Below the pieces are notes generated by a model. That model saw only the letters and a list, made by a program, of their open reading frames with translations. It had not been told where the DNA came from and made no database searches. Both the position numbers and the translations under genes were made by a program. A DNA stretch of 64,000 bases from Flagellimonas marinaquae (GTDB lineage: Bacteria; Bacteroidota; Bacteroidia; Flavobacteriales; Flavobacteriaceae): NCBI RefSeq assembly GCF_023716465.1, contig NZ_CP092415.1:2147501-2211500 (forward strand). Direction: 5' to 3'. Of the stretch, positions 52,551 to 61,332 are shown one piece after another. Numbering within the stretch: the stretch's first letter is position 1; every line of letters begins with the position of its first letter.

Positions 52551-53651
52551 TTATACCTTATTTTTAGGAGTATAAAGCTCCATAGGTTCATGCCTTCCTT
52601 CGAGTTCTATATTGCCCAACGGAACAAATTCTATATCACTAAACTTCCAAAGCGATACCAATTTTTCCGAAACAATGATCTCCTGCTCCATGGGCTTGCA
52701 TAATTTTTGAATGCGAGCGGTAACATTGAGAACATCACCGGTATAGAAAATCTCTTTTTTTAGAGCACCGATCTCCCCTGTGGTAACCTTGCCCATATGC
52801 AACCCGGCCCTAAAAGAAGGAACAACGCCATATGTCTCTTCAAAATATATTGATTTTTGTTGTAGACTCTTCCGCATGGCGTAAAAGCATAACAAACAGT
52901 TTTGGTTTTCAATGCCCTTCTGTAATTCCCAAGTAATTACAATTTCATCCCCAATATATTGATAGACCTCGCCCGTGTGTTCGATAATCGCATTGGACAG
53001 TTGATCATAATAATCCCTTAAAAATTTAAAATATAGCTCGTGTCCCAGTTGTTCAGCGAAAGAGGTGGAAGACTTCATGTCCAAAAACATAAAAATCCGG
53101 GATTCCTCCTTTGGAGTATGGTATTTTCCGGTTATGAGATTGATCATAAAGGTATGGCCCAGATATTCATTGATGTCCGAATACAGTAAGGACAAGAATA
53201 TACTGAACGATAAAGAAGTAAATGTGCTCAAAAATGTAATGCTAGCAACGTATTTGGAAAACTTTTGCCAAACCTCGGTGTCCAAAATGGATGTGCCAAG
53301 TTCAATACTTGCCGCCAAGGGAAAGGTAACTAGGTTGATAATAAGTATAAACAATAAGTAAAATCCCATTTTATAAAGGATTTTCTTCCAAAACGATTTG
53401 TTCTTGAATCGTTTGTCCAACCAAAGTACCTCTACTGCCCCCATTACGGTTCCCATTAAAAAAACGGCCAGGGAGGCAAAAATCAGAATGTCCCAAGATA
53501 GCGTAATGTCCGTTTCCGGTCGTTGATTTTGGTACTCGGTTGCCATGGATTCGATCAGGAGGATGAACCAACTCAATATCAACCAAATTGCCCCAAAGGG
53601 AAAAATTCGTTTAAAAAGATAACGCTGTTTGGGGTTTAAGAGTGGTTTCAT
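52551..53651 (-). CDS. Membrane-bound class III adenylate/guanylate cyclase
   Basis: A 366-residue protein from ATG 53651 (MKPLLNPKQRY); the open frame extends 24 codons upstream but the signal there is poor. The N-terminal ~190 residues contain four membrane helices and a helix-loop region. The C-terminal catalytic domain has IFMFLDMKSSTSFAE (first metal Asp), YQYIGDEIVITW (second Asp), LHMGKVTTGEIG and TGDVLNVTARIQ. It probably makes cAMP near the membrane. No CRP gene is in the window. Confidence 0.9.
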   Translation of the reverse strand: MKPLLNPKQRYLFKRIFPFGAIWLILSWFILLIESMATEYQNQRPETDITLSWDILIFASLAVFLMGTVMGAVEVLWLDKRFKNKSFWKKILYKMGFYLLFILIINLVTFPLAASIELGTSILDTEVWQKFSKYVASITFLSTFTSLSFSIFLSLLYSDINEYLGHTFMINLITGKYHTPKEESRIFMFLDMKSSTSFAEQLGHELYFKFLRDYYDQLSNAIIEHTGEVYQYIGDEIVITWELQKGIENQNCLLCFYAMRKSLQQKSIYFEETYGVVPSFRAGLHMGKVTTGEIGALKKEIFYTGDVLNVTARIQKLCKPMEQEIIVSEKLVSLWKFSDIEFVPLGNIELEGRHEPMELYTPKNKV

Positions 53652-53893
53652 ATGGTAAAGGTATATGGAAATAGCATATGTATGGACCATTTGATTGCTA
53701 TAAACCTTAAGATTTACCATCAAAAAATTATAGGTATATCAATTTAGCGATATTTATCGGTGCTCCAGTACTATAAATTACTACTTTAGGAGAATATGCT
53801 CTCAAGGATTTCATTATCAGTTTGTTGAAATTGTATGTGTAATGAGTTCCATGTTGCGCATGCACATAAAAAAACTATTCAAACAATACTATA

Positions 53894-55822
53894 ATGGAGA
53901 AGATCATGTACGATCGGGAATTTAATAGGTCTATAAAAGACCCCGAGAATTTCTGGATGGAACAAGCAGCAAATATCAGTTGGTTCCAAAAACCGCAAAG
54001 GGCATTGACCAAAGATGAAAATGGATTTTATCGTTGGTTCAAGGGAGGAAAACTCAATACCTCATATTTGGCATTGGATGCCCATATAGAAAACGGTCGG
54101 GGTGAGGAAATTGCACTTATTTACGATTCTCCAGTTACGCAAACGATGGAGAAAATTACCTATTTAGATCTAAGGGACAGGGTAAGCCGTTTGGCAGGCG
54201 GAATGAAGCGGCTCGGTGTTGAAAAAGGAGATACCGTGATCATTTATATGCCGATGATACCACAGGCAGTGATTTCCATGTTGGCCTGTGCCCGCTTGGG
54301 TGCCATCCATTCGGTAGTATTTGGTGGTTTTGCGCCCCACGAACTTGCTATTCGCATCGATGATGCCAAACCTAAATTGATCATTACGGCAACCTCCGGT
54401 ATAGAAGTGGATAGAATAATACCCTATAAACCTATGGTGGACGAAGCTATAGGTTTGGCAGCGCATAAGCCAGAGCACGTAATTGTTTACAACAGACGTT
54501 TGGGAGCAGCGCGTCCGGATGGAGAAAACGATATAGACTACTCCACTTTAATGAAGATTGCCGACCCGGTTCGGTGTACCGAGGTAGATGCCACAGACCC
54601 CTTGTACATATTGTACACCTCCGGAACTACGGGGAAACCAAAAGGAATCATTCGGGATAATGGAGGACATGCCGTAGCCATGTACTATAGTATGAAAAAT
54701 GTGTACGGTATTAATCCCCGCGAAGTATTCTGGGCCGCCAGCGATGTGGGTTGGGTAGTGGGGCACAGCTATATTGTTTACGCCTCCTTGATATATGGTT
54801 GCACAACGGTTCTTTTTGAAGGGAAGCCGGTCCGTACTCCGGATGCCTCAACTTTTTGGCGTGTGGTCAGTGACCATAATGTAAAGGTGATGTTTACCGC
54901 CCCAACAGCAATTCGAGCAATCAAGAAGGAAGATCCCCAAGGCTCATTTATAGATCAATTCGATATGAGCGGCCTTCGGTATTTGTTCCTGGCAGGTGAA
55001 CGATGCGATGTTTCCACCTTAAAATGGGCAGAAGGGAAACTTAAAGTACCGGTAATCGATCATTGGTGGCAAACAGAATCAGGTTGGCCCATTGTGGCCA
55101 ACATGATGGGCTTTAAAGAACATTTCAAAGTAAAACCGGGGTCTGCCACGAAACCGGTATGTGGTTATGATGTACAGATTTTGCGTGCAGATGGTACGGC
55201 AGCCGATAAAGGAGAAGAAGGCTATGTTGCGATAAAACTACCTCTGCCCCCAGGAACTTTGCCCAATTTATGGGGCGATACCAACAGATTTGAAAAAGGG
55301 TATCTTGACAAGTTCGATGGCTACTATTTTTCAGGGGATGGGGGATATTTGGATGAAGATGGATATGTTTTTATAACTGGGAGAGTAGACGATATTATCA
55401 ATGTGGCAGGTCACCGATTGTCCACTGCAGAAATGGAAGAGGTGGTAGCCAAGCATCCGGATGTTGCCGAATGTTGTGTTGTGGGAATTGAGGATGATTT
55501 AAAAGGACAGATTCCCTTGGCCATAACCGTGCTTAAAGCAGGTGCGGACATCGAAAGTTTTCAGTTGCAGGCCGAAGTCGTGGCCGATGTAAGAAAGGAG
55601 ATTGGTCCGGTGGCGTCTTTAAAAAAGGTGGTGGTGGCCGAACGATTGCCTAAAACCCGATCGGGCAAAATTTTGCGCAAAGTGATACGCGCCATTGCAG
55701 ATGGAAAACCATATACAACACCTTCCACCATTGATGACCCCGTTATTTTACAGGAAATCCATGATCTATTTGAAGAGCAAATGGTAGGTTCATTTGAGCA
55801 AAAGGCGAAACAGTCGAGCTAG
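53894..55822 (+). CDS. Propionyl-CoA (or acetyl-CoA) synthetase, PrpE-like
   Basis: A 642-residue AMP-forming acyl-CoA ligase: YILYTSGTTGKPKG (P-loop, about residue 237-250), WWQTESGWPI (motif A5, where PrpE has Gly-Trp-Pro and Acs has Gly-Gly), GDGGYLDEDGYVFITGRVDD, and PKTRSGKILRK with the acetylatable Lys near the end. The GWPI form favours propionate over acetate. It activates short-chain acids for central metabolism. The ATG at 53894 may be replaced by M5. Confidence 0.9.
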   Translation: MEKIMYDREFNRSIKDPENFWMEQAANISWFQKPQRALTKDENGFYRWFKGGKLNTSYLALDAHIENGRGEEIALIYDSPVTQTMEKITYLDLRDRVSRLAGGMKRLGVEKGDTVIIYMPMIPQAVISMLACARLGAIHSVVFGGFAPHELAIRIDDAKPKLIITATSGIEVDRIIPYKPMVDEAIGLAAHKPEHVIVYNRRLGAARPDGENDIDYSTLMKIADPVRCTEVDATDPLYILYTSGTTGKPKGIIRDNGGHAVAMYYSMKNVYGINPREVFWAASDVGWVVGHSYIVYASLIYGCTTVLFEGKPVRTPDASTFWRVVSDHNVKVMFTAPTAIRAIKKEDPQGSFIDQFDMSGLRYLFLAGERCDVSTLKWAEGKLKVPVIDHWWQTESGWPIVANMMGFKEHFKVKPGSATKPVCGYDVQILRADGTAADKGEEGYVAIKLPLPPGTLPNLWGDTNRFEKGYLDKFDGYYFSGDGGYLDEDGYVFITGRVDDIINVAGHRLSTAEMEEVVAKHPDVAECCVVGIEDDLKGQIPLAITVLKAGADIESFQLQAEVVADVRKEIGPVASLKKVVVAERLPKTRSGKILRKVIRAIADGKPYTTPSTIDDPVILQEIHDLFEEQMVGSFEQKAKQSS

Positions 55823-55831
55823 ATATTATTT

Positions 55832-58800
55832 TCAGTTTTTGTTGACTCTGAACGTTACACCTCTGTTGGTTATCACTCTTCCCGTTTTCAAGGTCAAGAG
55901 GGCTTCATCAGAAATGATCGGGGTACAGCTTCCACTGCTGTTCGAAACAAGTACACGGTAAATAAATCCGTTGGAGTTCACATCCGGAGTGTTCAAAATA
56001 AGATTGGCGGTTTGCGTTCCGGTGTATTCGGAGCCATCGATTATGGTGCTAAAATTACTGCCCCCATCCGTGCTCACTTCCCACTGATAGGTGTCCGCGT
56101 TTGTTGTTGCCACGGTAAAACTTCCACTATTGCCCACTACTACCGTTTGATCTGTTGGTTGTGTGGTTATGGTGAACGGCGTTACCGTTATGGTTTGTTG
56201 CACATCAATACTGTTCCCGGCATCATCGGTAACCCTATAGGTACGGGTAATGGTTTCGGGGTTGGTACCTCCATCACTAACGTCACTTATAAAGGTCACT
56301 GTCGGATTTGAGGCACAATTATCGGCCTCATCGGAAATAACCGTAATATCCGCTGCAGGAATATCATCGCTACAATAAACAGAGATAGGTGATGGTGCAC
56401 TGGCAGTTGGGGCAATTGTATCTACCGTAATTGTAGTGGTAGCCGCAATATTTGGATATGGAGGGTCGCCTGCCATACCGCCATATTCCACCAAATACCC
56501 TTTAGGTTGATAACTTCCGCTGGATGCCCCTGTGTTGGAAAGGTCGTTCCAGGAACCATCCAGTCCAACTCCCGGAGCAGTGATATGGGCATAATCCTCA
56601 TCTCCAGATTGATTGGGTTCCCCTGTATTCCAAAATTCATACCCAAAGGCTGTTCCTCCAGAGGTTCCTCTCCAAAAGAGAGTTCCAGCTTCCGGTCCGG
56701 TTACCCAATACCAATCACCTTCGGTGGCGGCATCGCTGGCACCTATCCAACCGGCACCGGGGGCTTGAGCACCCAATAGATCGGATTCGTCCTGCACCGT
56801 AATAGTGGCCAAGTAACCTTGTAAACCATAAAATGTCCGTAAGGCAGCGGCATCCCTAGCTGCTGTCCAAGTAATGCCCAAAGAGGGAACATATTCGTAA
56901 TAGTGGCCTGTAGACTCCAAATAATTGGCCTCGTTCAATACTATGGAAAAAGTCCGGGTATCTCCAGAACTTACCGTGGCCGTAGTCTGGAATTCAACGG
57001 CCGAGATCGCTGCTTCAAATTCGGCCAAGGTAGCAGGTCCGTTCAACAATAATCTTCCTTCGGAAGTATCCCAGCTTGCAGTGATGTTGGGGTGTGTGCC
57101 GGTAAGGTTCAAGACATCGCCCGAAACATCGTAGTTGGAGGTTATTTGAATATAAACAGCATCCACTGTACTGCTATCGGGATCTGTAATACTAATCGAT
57201 TCCACTACTTGTATGGCATTTCCTGGGCAATATAATTGGTCTCCGGTTGCGGTTATGCTCGGTGGGTCGTCTGCGTCCACGGTGTCATCCCTAAAATCCA
57301 GATCGCCGCCGGATCCAAGATCTCCATCGGAATCGGGTAATATCAAGGAACCTCCAATGGCATTCGTAGGGTCGTCAATATCCCCTCCGGGGTCACCATA
57401 GCCTGTTGTGGTATCCACGGTATTATCTAGTCCGTCATTATCGTTATCCGACCCTGATAGTGTTAGGGATGCTTCTGTCGTGTCACCTGTGCCATCATTG
57501 TCGCTATCGGTATCCAAAAAATCGGGAGTACCGTCACCATCCGTATCAATTGCGGACAAGCCAATGCTTTCATAGGCATCGTCGAGACCATCGTTGTCGG
57601 TATCATTGCCCGACGGTGCCGTATACCCTGTCGATGTTTGGGCCTCCACATTATCGGGAATGCCATCGCCATCACTATCCAGGTCTTGATAGTTAGGAAT
57701 GCCATCACCGTCGGTATCTACTGTGGTGCAGTCTACCGTACCGGGGTAACTGGCACCATGGACCCTTGCGCCAATCTGATAGGCCATGACCCTAAACGAT
57801 TGGAAATTATTGGTGCTGACATTAAATGTAATCTCTGTAATTGAACCCGATGGTATTCCATTGGCGCTTGCCAACCAGCTTCCATTATTGTATTGTATTT
57901 GCATATCGGAGGTGGATACTACCGGGTCGGCACTTAAGAATACACTTACCGTGGTGCCGATGGGGATCACTTGTGAAAATTGAAATGAAATGATCGATTG
58001 CCCCGGATATGTGGTCGTAGAGTTATAGGCATACGTGGTGCTTGGGTTTCCTTCGGCATTGGAAGCATCACTGAAGTTTTGAATATTTGTTGCGGTCTGT
58101 ACAAAATTTCCCGTAGCTCCACCACATTCATCCACATCCAGGACGCCATCATTGTCATCATCCACATCGCTGGCATCGTCAATGCCATCACCATCTACGT
58201 CGGCACTGCCTACACTGCAAGTAGAGTACAATTTGGAAAATGGAATGTTCTGTTTGGAAATAGAGGGGCCTTGGTAGGCAACCGATAGGTTTTCCCCTCC
58301 GCCATTTTCAAAGAAAAGTACCTGGATATCGTGCAAACCGGTTGTTAGTGTAATGTTCCCTGATCGCTCTCGGGAACTATGTGCCCCATCGTTATTGACC
58401 ACCTGGGTCCCATTTATATATAATTTGGAGCCATCGTCCGATGTGGTATAAAAAGTATACGAGCCCGGAGTGTCTATTTGGATAAAACCGGTATACCGAA
58501 TACTAAAGTTATCTCTATCGCCCGGGTCTTCTTGGTTTTGCAGATTATCCACATTAAAATTGGTGTACGTGCCGGATCCAATATATCCAGTCGTTGGGAT
58601 ATTGTCAACAGTACTTCCGGAAGGTGAACTATCGTAGAACTCAAAATCCACTTCACCTACGCATAAATTCAGGGTTCCTTCAACTACAATGTTATCAATA
58701 TAGTAGTACTCATTACCAGCAGTATTGTAAAATCGGACCCTTATTTCCAGAATAGAACCTGAAGTTGCCAAGTTCACGGTGTAATTTGGATTTAAAAGGT

Positions 58801-59245
58801 CAGATGGGTTGGAGTCTCCCGATGCATTTTCGAATTCTATCCAAGAACCTCCATCCACTCGATATTCACCTATAAAATAATCAGTGCCGGCCTCAAACTG
58901 ATGTGTCTGTGTCTGTGTGGCCACATCAAAACTAAAATTTACAGACTCATAACCATTTATGTTAATGGGGTTAGTTTGCCAAATGCCTTCGGCATTAAGA
59001 TTGTTGGCTTCTATACGATTGTCCTGGACCCATACATCTCCAGTTAAGGTTGTTGTCCATCCAGAAGACGAAGGGCCTGTAGCCGTTCCATTTTCTGTGC
59101 CGTTGGGGTAGCTATCAAAGTTTTCGCTCCAAATAGTGGTTTGCGAAAAAGAAAAAAAAGTGCCTAAAAGGAAAAATGCAAGTATTAGCATCCATCCAGT
59201 CGGGAAATGGTTCATTTTCTTTTTGGAGACTGAGGTTGTGCCCAT
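55832..59245 (-). CDS. Large secreted multidomain protein: PA14, calcium repeats, C-type lectin, Ig-like
   Basis: A 1137-residue exported protein (signal near residue 18-35). From N to C: a discoidin/concanavalin-like part ([15 protein letters not shown]), a PA14 domain at about 195-340 ([20 protein letters not shown]), thrombospondin-3-like Ca2+ repeats ([38 protein letters not shown]), a region with adhesion-type sheets, a C-type lectin-like domain ([19 protein letters not shown]...NDLS) and an HYR/Ig-like tail. It ends [16 protein letters not shown], without a normal T9SS sorting domain. Probably a surface adhesin or glycan binder. Confidence 0.88.
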   Translation of the reverse strand: MGTTSVSKKKMNHFPTGWMLILAFFLLGTFFSFSQTTIWSENFDSYPNGTENGTATGPSSSGWTTTLTGDVWVQDNRIEANNLNAEGIWQTNPININGYESVNFSFDVATQTQTHQFEAGTDYFIGEYRVDGGSWIEFENASGDSNPSDLLNPNYTVNLATSGSILEIRVRFYNTAGNEYYYIDNIVVEGTLNLCVGEVDFEFYDSSPSGSTVDNIPTTGYIGSGTYTNFNVDNLQNQEDPGDRDNFSIRYTGFIQIDTPGSYTFYTTSDDGSKLYINGTQVVNNDGAHSSRERSGNITLTTGLHDIQVLFFENGGGENLSVAYQGPSISKQNIPFSKLYSTCSVGSADVDGDGIDDASDVDDDNDGVLDVDECGGATGNFVQTATNIQNFSDASNAEGNPSTTYAYNSTTTYPGQSIISFQFSQVIPIGTTVSVFLSADPVVSTSDMQIQYNNGSWLASANGIPSGSITEITFNVSTNNFQSFRVMAYQIGARVHGASYPGTVDCTTVDTDGDGIPNYQDLDSDGDGIPDNVEAQTSTGYTAPSGNDTDNDGLDDAYESIGLSAIDTDGDGTPDFLDTDSDNDGTGDTTEASLTLSGSDNDNDGLDNTVDTTTGYGDPGGDIDDPTNAIGGSLILPDSDGDLGSGGDLDFRDDTVDADDPPSITATGDQLYCPGNAIQVVESISITDPDSSTVDAVYIQITSNYDVSGDVLNLTGTHPNITASWDTSEGRLLLNGPATLAEFEAAISAVEFQTTATVSSGDTRTFSIVLNEANYLESTGHYYEYVPSLGITWTAARDAAALRTFYGLQGYLATITVQDESDLLGAQAPGAGWIGASDAATEGDWYWVTGPEAGTLFWRGTSGGTAFGYEFWNTGEPNQSGDEDYAHITAPGVGLDGSWNDLSNTGASSGSYQPKGYLVEYGGMAGDPPYPNIAATTTITVDTIAPTASAPSPISVYCSDDIPAADITVISDEADNCASNPTVTFISDVSDGGTNPETITRTYRVTDDAGNSIDVQQTITVTPFTITTQPTDQTVVVGNSGSFTVATTNADTYQWEVSTDGGSNFSTIIDGSEYTGTQTANLILNTPDVNSNGFIYRVLVSNSSGSCTPIISDEALLTLKTGRVITNRGVTFRVNKN

Positions 59246-59483
59246 GTAGATTTTAGATATGGTACAAAATTATAAGCCTAAGGCGCGGTGCAAAATAATT
59301 GTTGTGAAAGACGGTAAAAGGAAGGTTAACCCTGTAAATATGTGGACAATGTTGAAAATTGATTGGACTTGCCAAAAGCCAACGGGCGGTGAAAAACGGA
59401 AATTGAACATCATTTAATAGACTTTGTTATGGTAATTGGTTGAAAAATAGATGGACTAACCTCTATTTTTGTTTGTGGCGAGG

Positions 59484-59515
59484 TTGCACAAGCGATATAA
59501 ATTGTTGTATATTTG
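59484..59515 (+). promoter_or_regulatory. Predicted promoter of rimP-nusA-infB
   Basis: TATATTTG at 59508-59515 is a -7 match with TTG at 59484-59486, 21 bp before it; transcription should start near 59521. TATTTTTG at 59464-59471 is a second candidate. The region 59246-59480 has no gene I can support. Confidence 0.6.
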
Positions 59516-59544
59516 CAAAACTGAACGGATATAAAAGTATTCAT

Positions 59545-59571
59545 GAGGGGACCTTGAGTCCCCTCTTTTAT
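59545..59571 (+). terminator. Hairpin terminator or attenuator in the rimP leader
   Basis: Perfect 8-bp stem GAGGGGAC/GTCCCCTC (59545-59552 and 59558-59565), loop CTTGA, followed by TTTTATT. It lies between the predicted promoter and the rimP ATG (59584), so it can cut transcription early. NusA, encoded in this operon, is a known termination factor. Confidence 0.75.
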
Positions 59572-59583
59572 TACTCATTTCTT

Positions 59584-60045
59584 ATGTTGAAGGATAAAGT
59601 AGAATCATTGTTGAACCAAGCGTTGGAAGAGTATCAGTCCTTGTTTTTGGTCGATTTTACCGTAGGGGGCGATAATGGGATCAAGGTTGTTTTGGATGGG
59701 GATAATGGAGTTAGCCTACAGGATTGTATGAACGTGAGCAGGGCCATTGAGCACAACCTAGATCGCGAAGAGGAGGATTTTTCTCTGGAAGTTACATCTG
59801 CGGGCGCTACGTCGCCCTTAAGATTGCCGCGTCAGTACAATAAAAATGTTGGAAGAAAATTACAGGTCAAGACCAACTCCGAGGAATTGGAAGGTACGCT
59901 GGTCGAAACCTCGACAAATAGCATTACCCTAGAGTGGAAGGCCCGCGAGCCAAAACCAGTGGGTAAAGGAAAAGTTACGGTGCAGAAAACGCAGGAAATT
60001 GCCTTTTCTGACATTAAAGAAGCAAAAGTTAAATTAAAATTTTAA
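59584..60045 (+). CDS. rimP: Ribosome maturation factor RimP
   Basis: A 153-residue protein from ATG 59584; the longer frame from 59440 passes through the promoter and hairpin and is not credible. RimP folds as an N-terminal alpha/beta domain (VESLLNQALEEYQSLFLVDFTVGGDNGIKVVLDGDNGVSLQDCMNVSRAIE, with the SREI-like VSRAIEH) and a C-terminal SH3-like barrel. It helps 30S subunit assembly. It is 12 bp from nusA, the conserved order rimP-nusA-infB. Confidence 0.93.
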   Translation: MLKDKVESLLNQALEEYQSLFLVDFTVGGDNGIKVVLDGDNGVSLQDCMNVSRAIEHNLDREEEDFSLEVTSAGATSPLRLPRQYNKNVGRKLQVKTNSEELEGTLVETSTNSITLEWKAREPKPVGKGKVTVQKTQEIAFSDIKEAKVKLKF

Positions 60046-60057
60046 TTGTAGTAGAAT

Positions 60058-61290
60058 ATGGAAAACCTAGCGCTCATCGAATCCTTTTCGGAGTTTAAGG
60101 ACGATAAGTTTATTGACAGGGTGACCCTTATGGCGATTTTGGAAGAAGTCTTTCGAAGTGCGCTCAAGAAAAAATTTGGTTCTGACGACAATTTTGATAT
60201 CATTATCAACCCCGATAAAGGTGATTTGGAAATTTGGAGAAACCGAATCGTGGTCGAAGATGGCGAGGTAGAGGAGCCAAATGAAGAAATTTCCTTGTCC
60301 GAGGCCAGGAAAATAGAGCCGGATTTTGAGGTGGGTGAAGATGTTTCCGAAGAAGTGAAATTGATCGATTTGGGTAGGCGAGCGATATTGGCATTGCGCC
60401 AAAACCTGATTTCTAAGATCCATGAGCACGATAATACCACTATCTATAAGCAATTTAAAGACTTGGAGGGTGAGATTTATACGGCAGAGGTGCATCATAT
60501 TAGGCACCGTGCCGTAATTTTGTTGGATGACGAAGGCAACGAGATCATTCTTCCAAAAGAAAAACAAATCCCGGCCGATTTTTTCCGTAAAGGGGATAAC
60601 GTACGCGGTATTATTGAAAGCGTGGAACTTAAAGGAAACAAGCCGGCGATCATTATGTCCAGAACTTCCCCGAAATTCTTGGAGCAATTGTTCTTTCAGG
60701 AAATTCCTGAAGTTTTCGATGGTTTGATCTCCATTAAAAAAGCCGTTCGTATTCCAGGCGAAAAAGCAAAGGTCGCTGTGGACTCTTACGATGATAGGAT
60801 CGATCCCGTTGGGGCTTGTGTAGGTATGAAAGGTTCAAGAATCCATGGAATTGTCCGTGAATTGGGTAATGAGAACATCGATGTAATCAACTGGACCAAT
60901 AATCCCCAACTAATGGTTACCCGGGCACTAAGTCCTGCCAGAGTATCATCCGTTAAGTTGAACGAGGAGAAGAAAACAGCTCAAGTTTATCTAAAGCCAG
61001 AGGAAGTGTCCAAGGCTATTGGTAGAGGAGGTCATAATATTAGATTGGCTGGTCAATTAACTGGTTATGAGATAGATGTGTTTAGGGAAGGTGTAGAGGA
61101 AGATGTTGAGCTTACAGAGTTCTCCGATGAAATAGAAGGCTGGGTAATAGAGGAGTTCAAGAAAATAGGATTGGACACTGCACGCAGCGTTTTGGAGCAA
61201 GACGTAAAAGATTTGGCGAAACGAACAGATCTTGAAGAAGAAACAATCCAAGAGGTAGTTCGTATCCTCAAGGAAGAATTTGAAGATTAG
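60058..61290 (+). CDS. nusA: Transcription termination/antitermination protein NusA
   Basis: A 410-residue protein. Residues 1-~125 are the RNA-polymerase-binding domain (RVTLMAILEEVFRSALKKKFG), then an S1 domain (VHHIRHRAVILLDDEGNEIILPKEKQIP) and two KH domains (VGACVGMKGSRIHGIVRELGNENIDVI and AIGRGGHNIRLAGQLTGYEIDV). The tail holds acidic EVDV repeats and stops early, without the AR repeats of E. coli; normal for Bacteroidota. It controls pausing, termination and antitermination. Confidence 0.95.
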   Translation: MENLALIESFSEFKDDKFIDRVTLMAILEEVFRSALKKKFGSDDNFDIIINPDKGDLEIWRNRIVVEDGEVEEPNEEISLSEARKIEPDFEVGEDVSEEVKLIDLGRRAILALRQNLISKIHEHDNTTIYKQFKDLEGEIYTAEVHHIRHRAVILLDDEGNEIILPKEKQIPADFFRKGDNVRGIIESVELKGNKPAIIMSRTSPKFLEQLFFQEIPEVFDGLISIKKAVRIPGEKAKVAVDSYDDRIDPVGACVGMKGSRIHGIVRELGNENIDVINWTNNPQLMVTRALSPARVSSVKLNEEKKTAQVYLKPEEVSKAIGRGGHNIRLAGQLTGYEIDVFREGVEEDVELTEFSDEIEGWVIEEFKKIGLDTARSVLEQDVKDLAKRTDLEEETIQEVVRILKEEFED

Positions 61291-61332
61291 GCTTATATTA
61301 GCAGCGAAAAATTAGGGCAAGTAAAATAATTT

